Positions 31,633 through 39,382 of a DNA stretch of 39,382 nucleotides are shown one piece after another. Position 1 is the stretch's first letter, and each line of letters opens with the position of its first letter. The position numbers and the translations under genes are program-made. The notes beneath the pieces were generated by a model that saw only the letters and a list, made by a program, of their open reading frames with translations, had not been told where the DNA came from and ran no database searches. This DNA comes from an uncultured Flavobacteriales bacterium (GTDB lineage Bacteria; Bacteroidota; Bacteroidia; Flavobacteriales_D; Sanyastnellaceae). The DNA lies in contig CALBSW010000119.1 of NCBI GenBank assembly GCA_937967465.1, forward strand, positions 1 through 39,382, written 5' to 3'.

Positions 31633-32859
31633 ATGTCGGACCGCGAAATCAACTGTTCGTTCTGCGGACGCAAGAAGTCCGAAGTCGACATCCTCATTGC
31701 AGGGGTGACGGGCCACATCTGTGACCACTGCATCGAACAGGCGGACGCCATCGTTCAGGAGGAGCGTGGACAGGAGCTGGAAGCCGGATTCGACCCCGGC
31801 ATCCAACTCGAGCGGCCGGCCGACATCAAGCGCTTCCTCGACGAGTATGTCATCGGACAGGAAGGTGCCAAGCGGGCCCTGAGTGTGGCCGTCTACAACC
31901 ACTACAAGCGCTTGGCCCACCCGGCCGCAGAGGGCGAAGTGGAAATCGAGAAGTCCAACATCGTCCTGGTCGGGGAAACGGGCACGGGCAAGACCTTGCT
32001 CGCCCGCAGCATCGCCCGGATGCTCAAGGTGCCGTTCTGCATTGCGGACGCCACCATCCTCACCGAGGCCGGCTACGTCGGAGAGGATGTGGAGAGCGTG
32101 TTGTCGCGCCTGCTGCAATCGGCCGACTACGACGTCACCAAGGCCCAGCGCGGCATTGTCTTCATCGATGAAATCGACAAGATTGCGCGCAAGAGTGACA
32201 ACCCCTCCATCACCCGCGACGTCAGTGGAGAAGGGGTCCAGCAAGCCTTGCTCAAGCTCCTCGAGGGCGCTGAGGTGAACGTCCCGCCACAAGGCGGCCG
32301 GAAGCACCCGGAGCAGAAGCTGATCACCATCAACACCCAGAACATCCTGTTCATCTGTGGGGGAGCGTTCAGCGGCATCGAGCAGCACATCGAGCGCCGG
32401 ATCGCCACATCCAGCATCGGCTTCAACACGGGCGGCGACGACCGACCCGAGACCCTCCTCTCCGCCATTGCACCGGCCGACCTGCGCAGCTTTGGTCTCA
32501 TTCCTGAGCTGATCGGCCGCTTCCCGGTCCTGACCCACCTCGACCCACTCGATCCCCACGCCTTGCGCCGGATCCTGACCGAGCCGAAAAACGCCCTCAT
32601 CAAGCAATACGAGCGCCTGTTCGAGATCGACAACATCCAACTTCGCTTCGATGCGGACGCCTTGGACTTCATCGTCGAAAAAGCCGTGGAATACAAGCTG
32701 GGAGCGCGCGGACTGCGCAGCATTTGCGAGGCCGTCCTCAGCGACGCCATGTTCGAATTGCCGGGCAAGGAAGGTGTGGAGGAACTGCGGGTTACCGCCG
32801 ATTACGCACGCGAGCGTTTTGACGCCAGCGACAAAGGCCAACTGAAGGTCGCCTCCTGA
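31633..32859 (+). CDS. clpX: ATP-dependent Clp protease ATP-binding subunit ClpX
   Basis: AAA+ unfoldase that recognises substrates and feeds them to ClpP. The 408 residues begin with the zinc-binding domain (C8, C11, C30, C33 in CSFCGRKK and ICDHC), followed by the AAA+ module with Walker A GETGTGKT at 114-121, the pore-loop GYVGED motif, Walker B VFIDEIDKI, and the ClpP-docking IGF-type loop within SSIGFNTGG. The sensor-2 ARG region LGARGLRSI is present near the C-terminus. Cotranscribed with clpP (6-nt gap) and mutS (4-nt gap). Confidence 0.97.
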   Translation: MSDREINCSFCGRKKSEVDILIAGVTGHICDHCIEQADAIVQEERGQELEAGFDPGIQLERPADIKRFLDEYVIGQEGAKRALSVAVYNHYKRLAHPAAEGEVEIEKSNIVLVGETGTGKTLLARSIARMLKVPFCIADATILTEAGYVGEDVESVLSRLLQSADYDVTKAQRGIVFIDEIDKIARKSDNPSITRDVSGEGVQQALLKLLEGAEVNVPPQGGRKHPEQKLITINTQNILFICGGAFSGIEQHIERRIATSSIGFNTGGDDRPETLLSAIAPADLRSFGLIPELIGRFPVLTHLDPLDPHALRRILTEPKNALIKQYERLFEIDNIQLRFDADALDFIVEKAVEYKLGARGLRSICEAVLSDAMFELPGKEGVEELRVTADYARERFDASDKGQLKVAS

Positions 32860-32863
32860 GCCC

Positions 32864-35515
32864 ATGGCCGGCGCCAAGGGCAAACGATCATCCGCGAAGG
32901 GGGTCAAGGAGACTCCCTTGATGGCCCAGTACAACAAGGTCAAGGCACAACATCCCGACGCCCTCCTGCTCTTCCGTGTGGGCGATTTCTATGAGACGTT
33001 CGGACAGGACGCCGTGAAGGCGGCCAAGGTGTTGAACATCGTCTTGACGGCGCGGAAAAACGGCGCTGCCGCCGAAGTGGAACTCGCCGGATTCCCGCAC
33101 CACGCCCTGGAGAACTACCTGCCCAAACTGGTCCGGGCAGGGCACCGTGTCGCGGTGTGCGACCAGCTCGAGGACCCCAAGACGACCAAGACCATCGTCA
33201 AGCGCGGGGTGACTGAAATGGTGACCCCGGGCGTCGCCCTCAACGACCAGGTGCTCGATGCACGAGAAAACAACTGGCTCGCCGCAGTCCACGTTGTGGA
33301 GGAGGGCCGTGGGAAAGCCAAGCGGAAACGCGCCGGGGTCGCCTTCCTCGACGTCTCCACCGGAGAATTCCTCGCCGCGGAAGGGGCACCGGAGGACATC
33401 GCCCCTCTGCTGCGCACCTTCCGCCCCAAGGAGACCCTGCACCTGCGCCATGGCGAGCCGGAGTCCCTGGACCTCACGGGGTACCGCTTCCCACTGGACG
33501 ACTGGGTGTGGCAATCGGACTTCGCCCGAGAGACCTTGGAACGGCATTTCGGGACCAAAGGGGTCAAGGGATTCGGGCTGGAAGGCCAGCCCCTCGCGGT
33601 CATCGCCGCCGGCGCAGCGCTGCACTATGTCGGCACCACCAAACACGACCGCCTCGGCCACATCGCATCCTTGGGCCGCATCGAATGGGGCCGGAACGTG
33701 GCGATGGACGGATTCACCATCCGCAACCTCGAGCTGCTGGTACCCACCCACCCGGAAGGCACTGCCCTCGTCGACATCCTGGACCGTTCCGCCACCCCCA
33801 TGGGCGCCCGGATGCTCCGCCGCTGGATCGCCCAGCCGCTCAACGACGAAGCCGCCGTCACCAAGCGCCACGAGGCGGTGGCCGCCTTCCTCGCCCAGCC
33901 CGAGATGCGCGCCGACCTCATCGCGGAACTGGAGCGCATCGGCGACCTCGAACGGTTGCTGGCCAAGGCTGCTGCCGTCAAGATTTCTCCAGCCGAACTC
34001 GACCGGCTTCGCAGGGCCCTCACCGCAGTGGAAGCCTTGCGCCTCATGGTCGACAGCTCGGACGACCCAGTCATTGGCCGGTGGGCCGGCCGGCTGGACC
34101 CCTCCGATGCGGCCCTGGCCCAGCTGAGGACCGAACTCACCGAAGACCCGCCCGGCGTCTTGGGCAAGGGCGCGACCATCGCATCCGGTGTCGTGAAAGA
34201 GCTCGACGAATTGCGCGACCTGCGGGACAACGGAAAAGCCAAACTCGACGGCATCCGGGAACGCGAGGCCGAGGCCACGGGCATCACCTCGCTGAAGATC
34301 GCCTTCAACAACGTCTTCGGGTACTATCTCGAGGTGCGGCATGCCCACAAGGACAAGGTGCCGGAGGAGTGGATCCGGAAGCAGACCCTGACGCAGGCCG
34401 AACGCTACATCACCCCGGAGCTCAAGGAACTCGAGCACCGCATCCTGGATGCAGAGGAACGCCTGGACATCGTCGAACGCGAAGCCTATCACAAGCTGGT
34501 CACGGCCCTTCATCCCCACTTGCCTTTGTTGCAGGCCACGGCGCGGGCGGTCGCGGGCTTGGACCTGTTGCTCGGTTTTGCCGAAGTCGCGGAGGATCAC
34601 GGCTACACCCGCCCCGTCCTGGTGGAGGGCCATGAACTGGAAATCGTCGGCGGCCGGCACCCCGTCATCGAGCGTTGCCTCCCTGAGGGAGAGTCCTACG
34701 TCGCCAACGATGTGGCACTCGATCGCGACCACCGGCAAATCCTGATGATCACCGGTCCGAACATGTCCGGAAAGAGCGCTCTGCTCAGACAGACCGCCCT
34801 CATCGCCCTGATGGCGCAAATGGGCAGCTACGTCCCCGCGCGCTCCGTGCGGATGGGCCTCGTCGACAAAGTCTTCACCCGCGTCGGTGCGTCCGACAAC
34901 CTCAGTGCCGGCGAATCCACCTTCATGGTGGAGATGAATGAGACGGCGTCCATTCTCCACAACCTGTCCGACCGCTCGCTGGTCCTGCTGGACGAGATTG
35001 GCCGGGGCACGAGCACCTACGACGGCATCAGCATCGCCTGGGCCATCGCCGAATTCCTGCATGAGCACAAGGCGTGCCGGGCCAAGACCCTGTTCGCCAC
35101 GCATTACCACGAACTCAACCGCATGGCAGAGCGCTTCCCGCGCATCCACAATGCCAACGTGAGCGTGCGCCAGCAGGACGGCAAGGTGGTCTTCCTCCGG
35201 AAGCTCGTACCTGGTGGCAGCGAGCACAGTTTCGGCATCCATGTGGCCAAGCTGGCGGGCATGCCCGGGAGCCTCGTCCGGCGCGCGGAAGAAGTGCTGG
35301 AAGGACTCGAATCCGAAGGGGGTGGCCGCGGAGACAGCGCGCCCAACCAGGGGTCAACGGTTCAGGAAGATGGGCTCCAAATGAGCTTTTTTCAGCTCGA
35401 TGATCCTGTGCTGCAGGACATCAAGGAAGACTTGCTTGGCCTGGACATTGACCAGCTGACGCCCGTGGAGGCCCTCCTCAAATTGCACGAAATCCGCAAG
35501 CGCGTCGGGGGCTGA
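32864..35515 (+). CDS. mutS: DNA mismatch repair protein MutS
   Basis: ATPase that recognises base mismatches and small loops and starts mismatch repair with MutL. The 883 residues include the mismatch-contacting Phe-x-Glu motif FYE at 42-44, the core and clamp domains, and the C-terminal ATPase with Walker A GPNMSGKS at 631-638, the GASDNLSAGESTFMVEM signature, Walker B VLLDEIGRGTS, and the FATHYHEL switch. A poorly conserved linker (about 805-835) precedes a short C-terminal dimerisation segment. MutS1 by length and motifs (not the MutS2 nuclease form). It is tightly linked to clpX. Its stop is 3 nt from the end of the convergent ald gene. Confidence 0.97.
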   Translation: MAGAKGKRSSAKGVKETPLMAQYNKVKAQHPDALLLFRVGDFYETFGQDAVKAAKVLNIVLTARKNGAAAEVELAGFPHHALENYLPKLVRAGHRVAVCDQLEDPKTTKTIVKRGVTEMVTPGVALNDQVLDARENNWLAAVHVVEEGRGKAKRKRAGVAFLDVSTGEFLAAEGAPEDIAPLLRTFRPKETLHLRHGEPESLDLTGYRFPLDDWVWQSDFARETLERHFGTKGVKGFGLEGQPLAVIAAGAALHYVGTTKHDRLGHIASLGRIEWGRNVAMDGFTIRNLELLVPTHPEGTALVDILDRSATPMGARMLRRWIAQPLNDEAAVTKRHEAVAAFLAQPEMRADLIAELERIGDLERLLAKAAAVKISPAELDRLRRALTAVEALRLMVDSSDDPVIGRWAGRLDPSDAALAQLRTELTEDPPGVLGKGATIASGVVKELDELRDLRDNGKAKLDGIREREAEATGITSLKIAFNNVFGYYLEVRHAHKDKVPEEWIRKQTLTQAERYITPELKELEHRILDAEERLDIVEREAYHKLVTALHPHLPLLQATARAVAGLDLLLGFAEVAEDHGYTRPVLVEGHELEIVGGRHPVIERCLPEGESYVANDVALDRDHRQILMITGPNMSGKSALLRQTALIALMAQMGSYVPARSVRMGLVDKVFTRVGASDNLSAGESTFMVEMNETASILHNLSDRSLVLLDEIGRGTSTYDGISIAWAIAEFLHEHKACRAKTLFATHYHELNRMAERFPRIHNANVSVRQQDGKVVFLRKLVPGGSEHSFGIHVAKLAGMPGSLVRRAEEVLEGLESEGGGRGDSAPNQGSTVQEDGLQMSFFQLDDPVLQDIKEDLLGLDIDQLTPVEALLKLHEIRKRVGG

Positions 35516-35518
35516 CCC

Positions 35519-36739
35519 TCACTCGTACGCCGCAATCAGCAACCGCAAGTCCTTGTAGGGCCAGTCGAACGCTTCGGCCAGGTCCTGGTTGACCACGTTG
35601 CCCCGGAAGAGATACAAGCCGCTTCGGATCATGGGACTGTGCTCCAGACCGGCTGTGATGCCGCCGTATTGGCCCACCTTCTGGAGCAGGGGACCAAGCT
35701 GGTTGGACAATGCCATGGTGGCGGTCCGGGGAACGCGGCTCGGGATGTTGGCCACACCGTAATGGGTCACACCGTGCTCGACGAAGACAGGGTCTTGATG
35801 GTTGGTCAGGCGCGATGTCTCAAAACATCCTCCGCTGTCGATGCTGACATCCACCACAATGGACCCCTCCCGCATGCCTTGTACCATGGATTCCGTCACG
35901 ATCATCGGGGTGCGGCCATGCTGGGGACGCACGGCGCCGATGGCCACGTTGGCGTTGGCCAAGGACTCGCGCAGAATCTTGGGGTGAAAGGTGCTGGTCC
36001 ACAATTGACCTCCGATTTCACCCCGCAAGCGGCGAAGGCGATACGGACTGGCGTCAAAAACGCGTACGGAGGCCCCGAGGCCGATGGCGGCCCGGGTGGC
36101 GAATTCACCCACCGTTCCCGCCCCGATGATGACCACCTCGGTCGGGGCCACACCGGTCATGCCGCCCATCATGGAGCCGTTGCCATACTCGGGATGAGCC
36201 AAGTACTCGCCCGCAACCAAAATGCTCGTGGTGCCGGCAATCTCTCCCATGGCGCGGACCAGCGGGAAAATGCCCGTCCGATCCTGCATGAAATCCCATG
36301 CCACCGCCGTCATCTTGCGCTCCATCATCTTTTCGATGGTCCGCTCGGGGTGGGTGGCGAGTTGCAGGCCGCTGAAAATCGTCTGGCGGTCCCGCATGTG
36401 CTCCAGCTCCGCCTCTTGCGGCGGAGCCACCTTCAGAATGATGTCGTTGGCGTAGACGGACGCCGCATCCGGTGCAATCCGCGCCCCAGCTTCGCTGTAA
36501 TCGGCGTCCGAGAATTGCGCGTGGATGCCGGCACCGGTCTCGACCACCACTTCATGGCCGTGGGCCACGAGAACACCCACTGCATCGGGATCCAATGCCA
36601 CGCGGCGCTCCTGCAACACGACTTCCTTCGGAATGCCGATGCGCAGGCTCTGGTCACTGGTGGGCAACTTGAGGGCTTTCTCCTGGGGAGAAAGGGCAGC
36701 TTGGAAGGCCAGCTGGCGGATGCGTTCCTTGGTTTCCAC
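35519..36739 (-). CDS. ald: Alanine dehydrogenase (Bacteroidota long form)
   Basis: NAD-dependent enzyme interconverting L-alanine with pyruvate and ammonia. The 406 residues include an N-terminal extension of about 30 residues that is typical of the Bacteroidota form. Expected substrate-binding residues fall at R46 (ERRVALDP), K103 (LKVAPP) and H130 (ATHPE). The Rossmann motif is GAGTVG at 206-211, and DSGGCFE holds the catalytic-site Asp. The start is a GTG at 36739; no ATG in frame gives a complete N-terminus. It is the last gene of the porX-tsaE-ald string, 24 nt after tsaE. Confidence 0.93.
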   Translation of the reverse strand: METKERIRQLAFQAALSPQEKALKLPTSDQSLRIGIPKEVVLQERRVALDPDAVGVLVAHGHEVVVETGAGIHAQFSDADYSEAGARIAPDAASVYANDIILKVAPPQEAELEHMRDRQTIFSGLQLATHPERTIEKMMERKMTAVAWDFMQDRTGIFPLVRAMGEIAGTTSILVAGEYLAHPEYGNGSMMGGMTGVAPTEVVIIGAGTVGEFATRAAIGLGASVRVFDASPYRLRRLRGEIGGQLWTSTFHPKILRESLANANVAIGAVRPQHGRTPMIVTESMVQGMREGSIVVDVSIDSGGCFETSRLTNHQDPVFVEHGVTHYGVANIPSRVPRTATMALSNQLGPLLQKVGQYGGITAGLEHSPMIRSGLYLFRGNVVNQDLAEAFDWPYKDLRLLIAAYE

Positions 36740-36763
36740 GTTGGGGGCGGTTGAAGTTGGAAT

Positions 36764-37237
36764 TTAATCGGATTCCCGTTGCCAGAGCGAGGCGAGGCGA
36801 AGGTCATCAGGGAGTTGCTCGATGCGCAAGAGCAAGGCGTCCACCGGAAAATGATCCGCTGCACGTTCCGGCCATTCGACAAACGTCAAGGCATCGGCGT
36901 CGTCCATGAGTTCTTCCCAACCGAGTCCATGCAGTTCCGAAGGGTGCTCAATGCGGTACAAGTCGAGGTGGCGAATGACCCGCTTGGGCCCTTCTGCTTC
37001 CACCGGAATGGGGTAACTCTGGCACAAGGCAAACGTTGGACTGGACGCCGCATCGAGGGCGTTGAAATGCCGGGCCATGGCCGACACCAACGTCGTCTTT
37101 CCCGTCCCCATGGGTGCCTGCAGGGCCACGACATCGCCCCACTCCAAGCAGGCCTCGAGGTCGGACACCACGTTGGTCAACCCTTTCAGGTCATATGGCG
37201 CGGAACGCCAGATGCAACGGAGGCTCACATCGCTCAT
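36764..37237 (-). CDS. tsaE: tRNA threonylcarbamoyladenosine biosynthesis ATPase TsaE
   Basis: P-loop ATPase that works with TsaD and TsaB in adding threonylcarbamoyl to A37 of ANN-decoding tRNAs. The 157 residues contain Walker A within APMGTGKTTL at 41-50 and the family motif SSPTFALCQSY near 66, with the conserved HLDLYRIEHPSEL segment and the FVEWPERA active-site loop. The start ATG at 37237 overlaps the porX stop as ATGA, which indicates translational coupling. The porX-tsaE-ald order recurs in Bacteroidota as I remember it, though TsaE itself is unrelated to secretion. Confidence 0.95.
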   Translation of the reverse strand: MSDVSLRCIWRSAPYDLKGLTNVVSDLEACLEWGDVVALQAPMGTGKTTLVSAMARHFNALDAASSPTFALCQSYPIPVEAEGPKRVIRHLDLYRIEHPSELHGLGWEELMDDADALTFVEWPERAADHFPVDALLLRIEQLPDDLRLASLWQRESD

Positions 37238-38802
37238 CGGGGGACGAGGTGGACGAGGGGAACCAGCATTTCCTCCATGGAAATCCCACCGTGCTGGAAG
37301 GTGCCATCGAGGTAACGGACAAACCGGTTGAAGTTGTTGGGGTAGACCATGAAGTCCCGCTCGGTGGCGAAAATGTACCGGCTGGACAGGTGTGACTTCG
37401 GCAACCCGAAGGCTTCTGGACGGTCCACCGCGAAGACGTCGTCGCCGTGGCGCAGGTTCCGTCCGGTCTTGTAGCGGGGGTTGTCCGTGACCTCCTTTTC
37501 GCCTTGGACCTTGACCGGGTCGGCCACTTGGACCGTGCCATGGTCGGTGGTGAGGACCAATTCAAATCCCGCGTCGGAGGCCCGATCGAGCAACTCGCGA
37601 AGGGGACTGTGCTCAAACCAGCTCTGGGTGAGGGACCGGTAGGCCGCCTCGTCTTCCGCGAGCTCCTTGATGATCTCGCTTTCCGTGCGGGCATGGCTCA
37701 GCATGTCGACGAAGTTGAAGACCACGGCCGTGAAGTCCCGGTCCTTCCATTGGTGGAAGTCCTCCAACAATTTCTTGCCCGCCTGGAGGTCGGTGATTTT
37801 GTGGTAGCCCCAATCGCCGGCGAACCCCCAACGGTCCAATTGCGCCCCAAGGAGGTCGGCTTCGTGGGCATTCTTCGAGCCTTGGGCCTGCTCGTCTTTC
37901 CACCACTGGGGATGCACCTCGGCGATGCGCGCCGGGGTCATGCCGGCAAACATGGCGTTCCGGGCATATTGGGTGGCCGTCGGCAGGAAGCTCCAGTGCA
38001 TCCGTTCGGAATTCACCTGCCAGCGCTCGTTCAGCAACGGGGCCAGCACCCGCCATTGGTCATAGCGGAAATTGTCGATGACGACCAGCAAGGTCTTCCG
38101 CCCCGCGTCCAAGAGAGGCTTGACCGAATCTGCCAAGACCTTCGGGGCCAACAGGGGTTCCTCCGGGTCGTCACAGCGGTCCAGGTCTGCGAGCCAGCCG
38201 CCGTATTGGTCGGTCACGAACCGCGCGAATTGCCGGCCGGCATCCTGCTTCTGCATGCGCAGGACCTCGGCCATGCCGGCGTCTCCCGACGCGGTCAGTT
38301 CCAGGTCCCAGTGCACCAGCCGTTTGTGGATGTCTTCCCAATCCTCGCGGCCGAGCCGGTCCATCAGCCGCATGCTCAGCTCCCGGAATTCCCGCTGGTA
38401 GTCGCTCATCGCCTTCTCCCCGACGAGGCGCTTCTCGTCCAGGATCTTTTTGAGGGACAGGAGAATCTGACTCGGATTCAACGGCTTGATGAGGTAGTCC
38501 GCCATCTTGGATCCGATGGCCTCCTCCATGATGTGCTCTTCCTCACTCTTGGTGATCATCACACAAGGCAGGTGGGGCCGGCGTTCTTTGATGCGTTGCA
38601 AGGTTTCCAAGCCCGTCAAGCCCGGCATGTTTTCGTCCAGAAAGACCACGTCCACGATGCGGTCCTCCTCCAGCGCTTCCAGCAGGGAACCCCCATCGGT
38701 GAAGCCGGTCACCTCGTAGCCCTTCCGTTCGAGAAAGAGAATGTGCGGCTTGAGCAGGTCGATCTCATCGTCGGCCCAAAGGATGTGGGAGGTGCGCGTC
38801 AT
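37234..38802 (-). CDS. porX: Type IX secretion response regulator PorX (receiver + PglZ phosphodiesterase)
   Basis: Two-component response regulator of the T9SS, partner of the sensor kinase PorY. The 522 residues start with a CheY-like receiver (1-125): acidic pair D11-D12 in WADDEID, phosphoacceptor D56 in VFLDENMPG, conserved Thr/Ser in MITKSEEE and Lys in LIKPLNP. A helical linker (about 125-200) leads to a PglZ/alkaline-phosphatase-fold domain with likely zinc ligands in VVIDNFRYDQW, FLPTATQYAR, FVDMLSH and TTDHGT. Published work on PorX from other species shows this domain is a zinc phosphodiesterase. No DNA-binding domain. ATG 38802 is used; the frame is open only a few codons further. 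Divergent from the HD phosphohydrolase, first gene of porX-tsaE-ald. Confidence 0.95.
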   Translation of the reverse strand: MTRTSHILWADDEIDLLKPHILFLERKGYEVTGFTDGGSLLEALEEDRIVDVVFLDENMPGLTGLETLQRIKERRPHLPCVMITKSEEEHIMEEAIGSKMADYLIKPLNPSQILLSLKKILDEKRLVGEKAMSDYQREFRELSMRLMDRLGREDWEDIHKRLVHWDLELTASGDAGMAEVLRMQKQDAGRQFARFVTDQYGGWLADLDRCDDPEEPLLAPKVLADSVKPLLDAGRKTLLVVIDNFRYDQWRVLAPLLNERWQVNSERMHWSFLPTATQYARNAMFAGMTPARIAEVHPQWWKDEQAQGSKNAHEADLLGAQLDRWGFAGDWGYHKITDLQAGKKLLEDFHQWKDRDFTAVVFNFVDMLSHARTESEIIKELAEDEAAYRSLTQSWFEHSPLRELLDRASDAGFELVLTTDHGTVQVADPVKVQGEKEVTDNPRYKTGRNLRHGDDVFAVDRPEAFGLPKSHLSSRYIFATERDFMVYPNNFNRFVRYLDGTFQHGGISMEEMLVPLVHLVPR

Positions 38803-38868
38803 GTTTCCTTCAAGGGCAATTCGTCGCAATTATTTTACGACGGTGGCGCCCGTGCAAAGAAACGCGCC

Positions 38869-38876
38869 AATTTTCG
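38869..38876 (+). promoter_or_regulatory. Possible -7 box abutting the HD phosphohydrolase start
   Basis: AATTTTCG differs from TAnnTTTG at two positions and ends 4 nt before the ATG at 38881. On the other strand TTTCTTTG (about 38853-38860) is a candidate -7 box for porX, with a leader of about 45 nt. Confidence 0.3.
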
Positions 38877-38880
38877 CCCC

Positions 38881-39382
38881 ATGGCCGCACGACCCAAGCT
38901 GCTGAACGACCCGGTCTACGGGTTCATCCAACTCCGCCACGCGGACTTCACCGAGATCCTGGACCACCCATGGGTGCAGCGCCTGCGGCGCATCAGCCAA
39001 TTGGGCCTCAGCCACCTCGTCTACCCCGGCGCCGTCCACAACCGGTTTCACCACGCCCTGGGCGCCATGCACCTGATGCAGGAAGCCCTCGACTCGCTGC
39101 GGGAAAAGGGCGTCGTGATCACCGAAGACGAATACCGCGGGGCCTGCCTCGCCATCCTCCTTCACGACGTCGGCCACGGCCCCTTCAGCCATGCCCTGGA
39201 GCACACCCTGGTTCGCGGCGTCCACCACGAGGAGATCAGCACGTTGATCATGACGCGCCTCAACGAGGCGTTCCACGGCAAGCTGGATACGGCCATCGAG
39301 ATCTTCAATGACCACCACCCCAAGGGATTCCTGCACGACCTCGTCTCCAGCCAGCTCGACATGGACCGCATGGACTACCTGC
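38881..39382 (+). CDS. HD-domain phosphohydrolase (C-terminus outside window)
   Basis: N-terminal 167 residues of a metal-dependent phosphohydrolase of the dGTPase/SAMHD1-like HD family. The start KLLNDPVYGFIQL and the WVQRLRRISQLGLSHLVYPGA segment are typical. Metal-site residues are visible: His in RFHHALG (57-58), the HD pair at 95-96 in LLHDVGHGPFSH, and Asp160 in SSQLDMDRMDYL. The gene runs off the right edge. Substrate (dNTP or other nucleotide) cannot be told from sequence. It diverges from porX with a 78-nt gap; a relation to the T9SS is not indicated beyond position. Confidence 0.92.
   Translation, partial: MAARPKLLNDPVYGFIQLRHADFTEILDHPWVQRLRRISQLGLSHLVYPGAVHNRFHHALGAMHLMQEALDSLREKGVVITEDEYRGACLAILLHDVGHGPFSHALEHTLVRGVHHEEISTLIMTRLNEAFHGKLDTAIEIFNDHHPKGFLHDLVSSQLDMDRMDYL

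Noticed and set aside
32888..35242. A 784-codon open frame antisense to mutS.
   Set aside because: Shadow of a fully conserved MutS; no motif of its own.
37234..38802. PglZ domain considered as a sign of a BREX or other phage-defence system.
   Set aside because: The domain is fused to a CheY receiver in the standard PorX arrangement, and no BREX genes (brxC, pglX, brxL) are nearby.
38881..39382. HD phosphohydrolase considered as an antiphage dGTPase.
   Set aside because: No defence neighbours, and a housekeeping homologue at this place next to porX is the simpler reading; the gene is also incomplete here.

Overview
The window comes from a GC-rich (about 60% by eye) member of the Bacteroidota, most likely a marine or freshwater Flavobacteriales-like lineage. 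The evidence is a set of type IX secretion system (T9SS) genes found only in this phylum (porU, porV, a porP/sprF homologue, gldJ and porX), a Bacteroidota-type alanine dehydrogenase, start codons without Shine-Dalgarno sequences, and several promoter -7 boxes of the Bacteroidota form TAnnTTTG. It reads as ordinary chromosome: I see no insertion sequence, integrase, prophage, CRISPR array or defence island, and no gap between genes longer than about 160 bases.

Layout. (1) 1-6131, minus strand: porU-porV-ispF-pdhA (pdhA runs off the left edge). (2) 6268-11793, plus strand: porP/sprF-gldJ, a terminator, murF, tyrS. Together 1 and 2 form a divergent T9SS locus. (3) 11810-16240: two phosphate-type transporters (a diverged PiT-like permease and an Na/Pi cotransporter with a PhoU-like tail) flanking a LuxE-like acyl-protein synthetase and a small lipoprotein. 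(4) 16339-20631, minus: a 1430-residue secreted mosaic protein with three lamin-tail domains, three OB-fold-like units, nine Cys-bounded Asp-rich repeats and a dockerin-like C-terminus. (5) 20787-22594, minus: rnhB and a GT4 glycosyltransferase; 22723-25220, plus: a Wzz-like and a Wzy/WaaL-like protein for surface polysaccharide. (6) 25141-29326, minus: two Trp-rich envelope proteins, efp and a SpoIIE-type phosphatase. (7) 29428-35515, plus: tRNA-Leu(UAG), tig, clpP, clpX, mutS. (8) 35519-38802, minus: porX-tsaE-ald; 38881 to the right edge, plus: an HD-domain phosphohydrolase.

How the genes work together. PorV carries T9SS cargo to PorU, the sortase that removes the C-terminal signal; PorP/SprF and GldJ belong to the outer-membrane and periplasmic parts of the secretion and gliding machinery; PorX is its response regulator. 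The large mosaic protein is clearly exported but lacks a recognisable T9SS C-terminal domain, so its route is open. The wzz/wzy/GT genes supply surface polysaccharide. Tig, ClpP and ClpX handle nascent and damaged proteins.

I found no unmistakable new multi-gene system. The observations most worth following are: a recurring arrangement in which the -7 box lies only 4-7 nt before the start codon, predicting leaderless or near-leaderless mRNAs; the mosaic secreted protein and its dockerin-like tail; an EF-P with Arg where Bacteroidota normally have the modifiable Lys; the porP-gldJ pair, which mirrors the porP-gldK pair of other T9SS loci; and an 80-bp antisense coding overlap.
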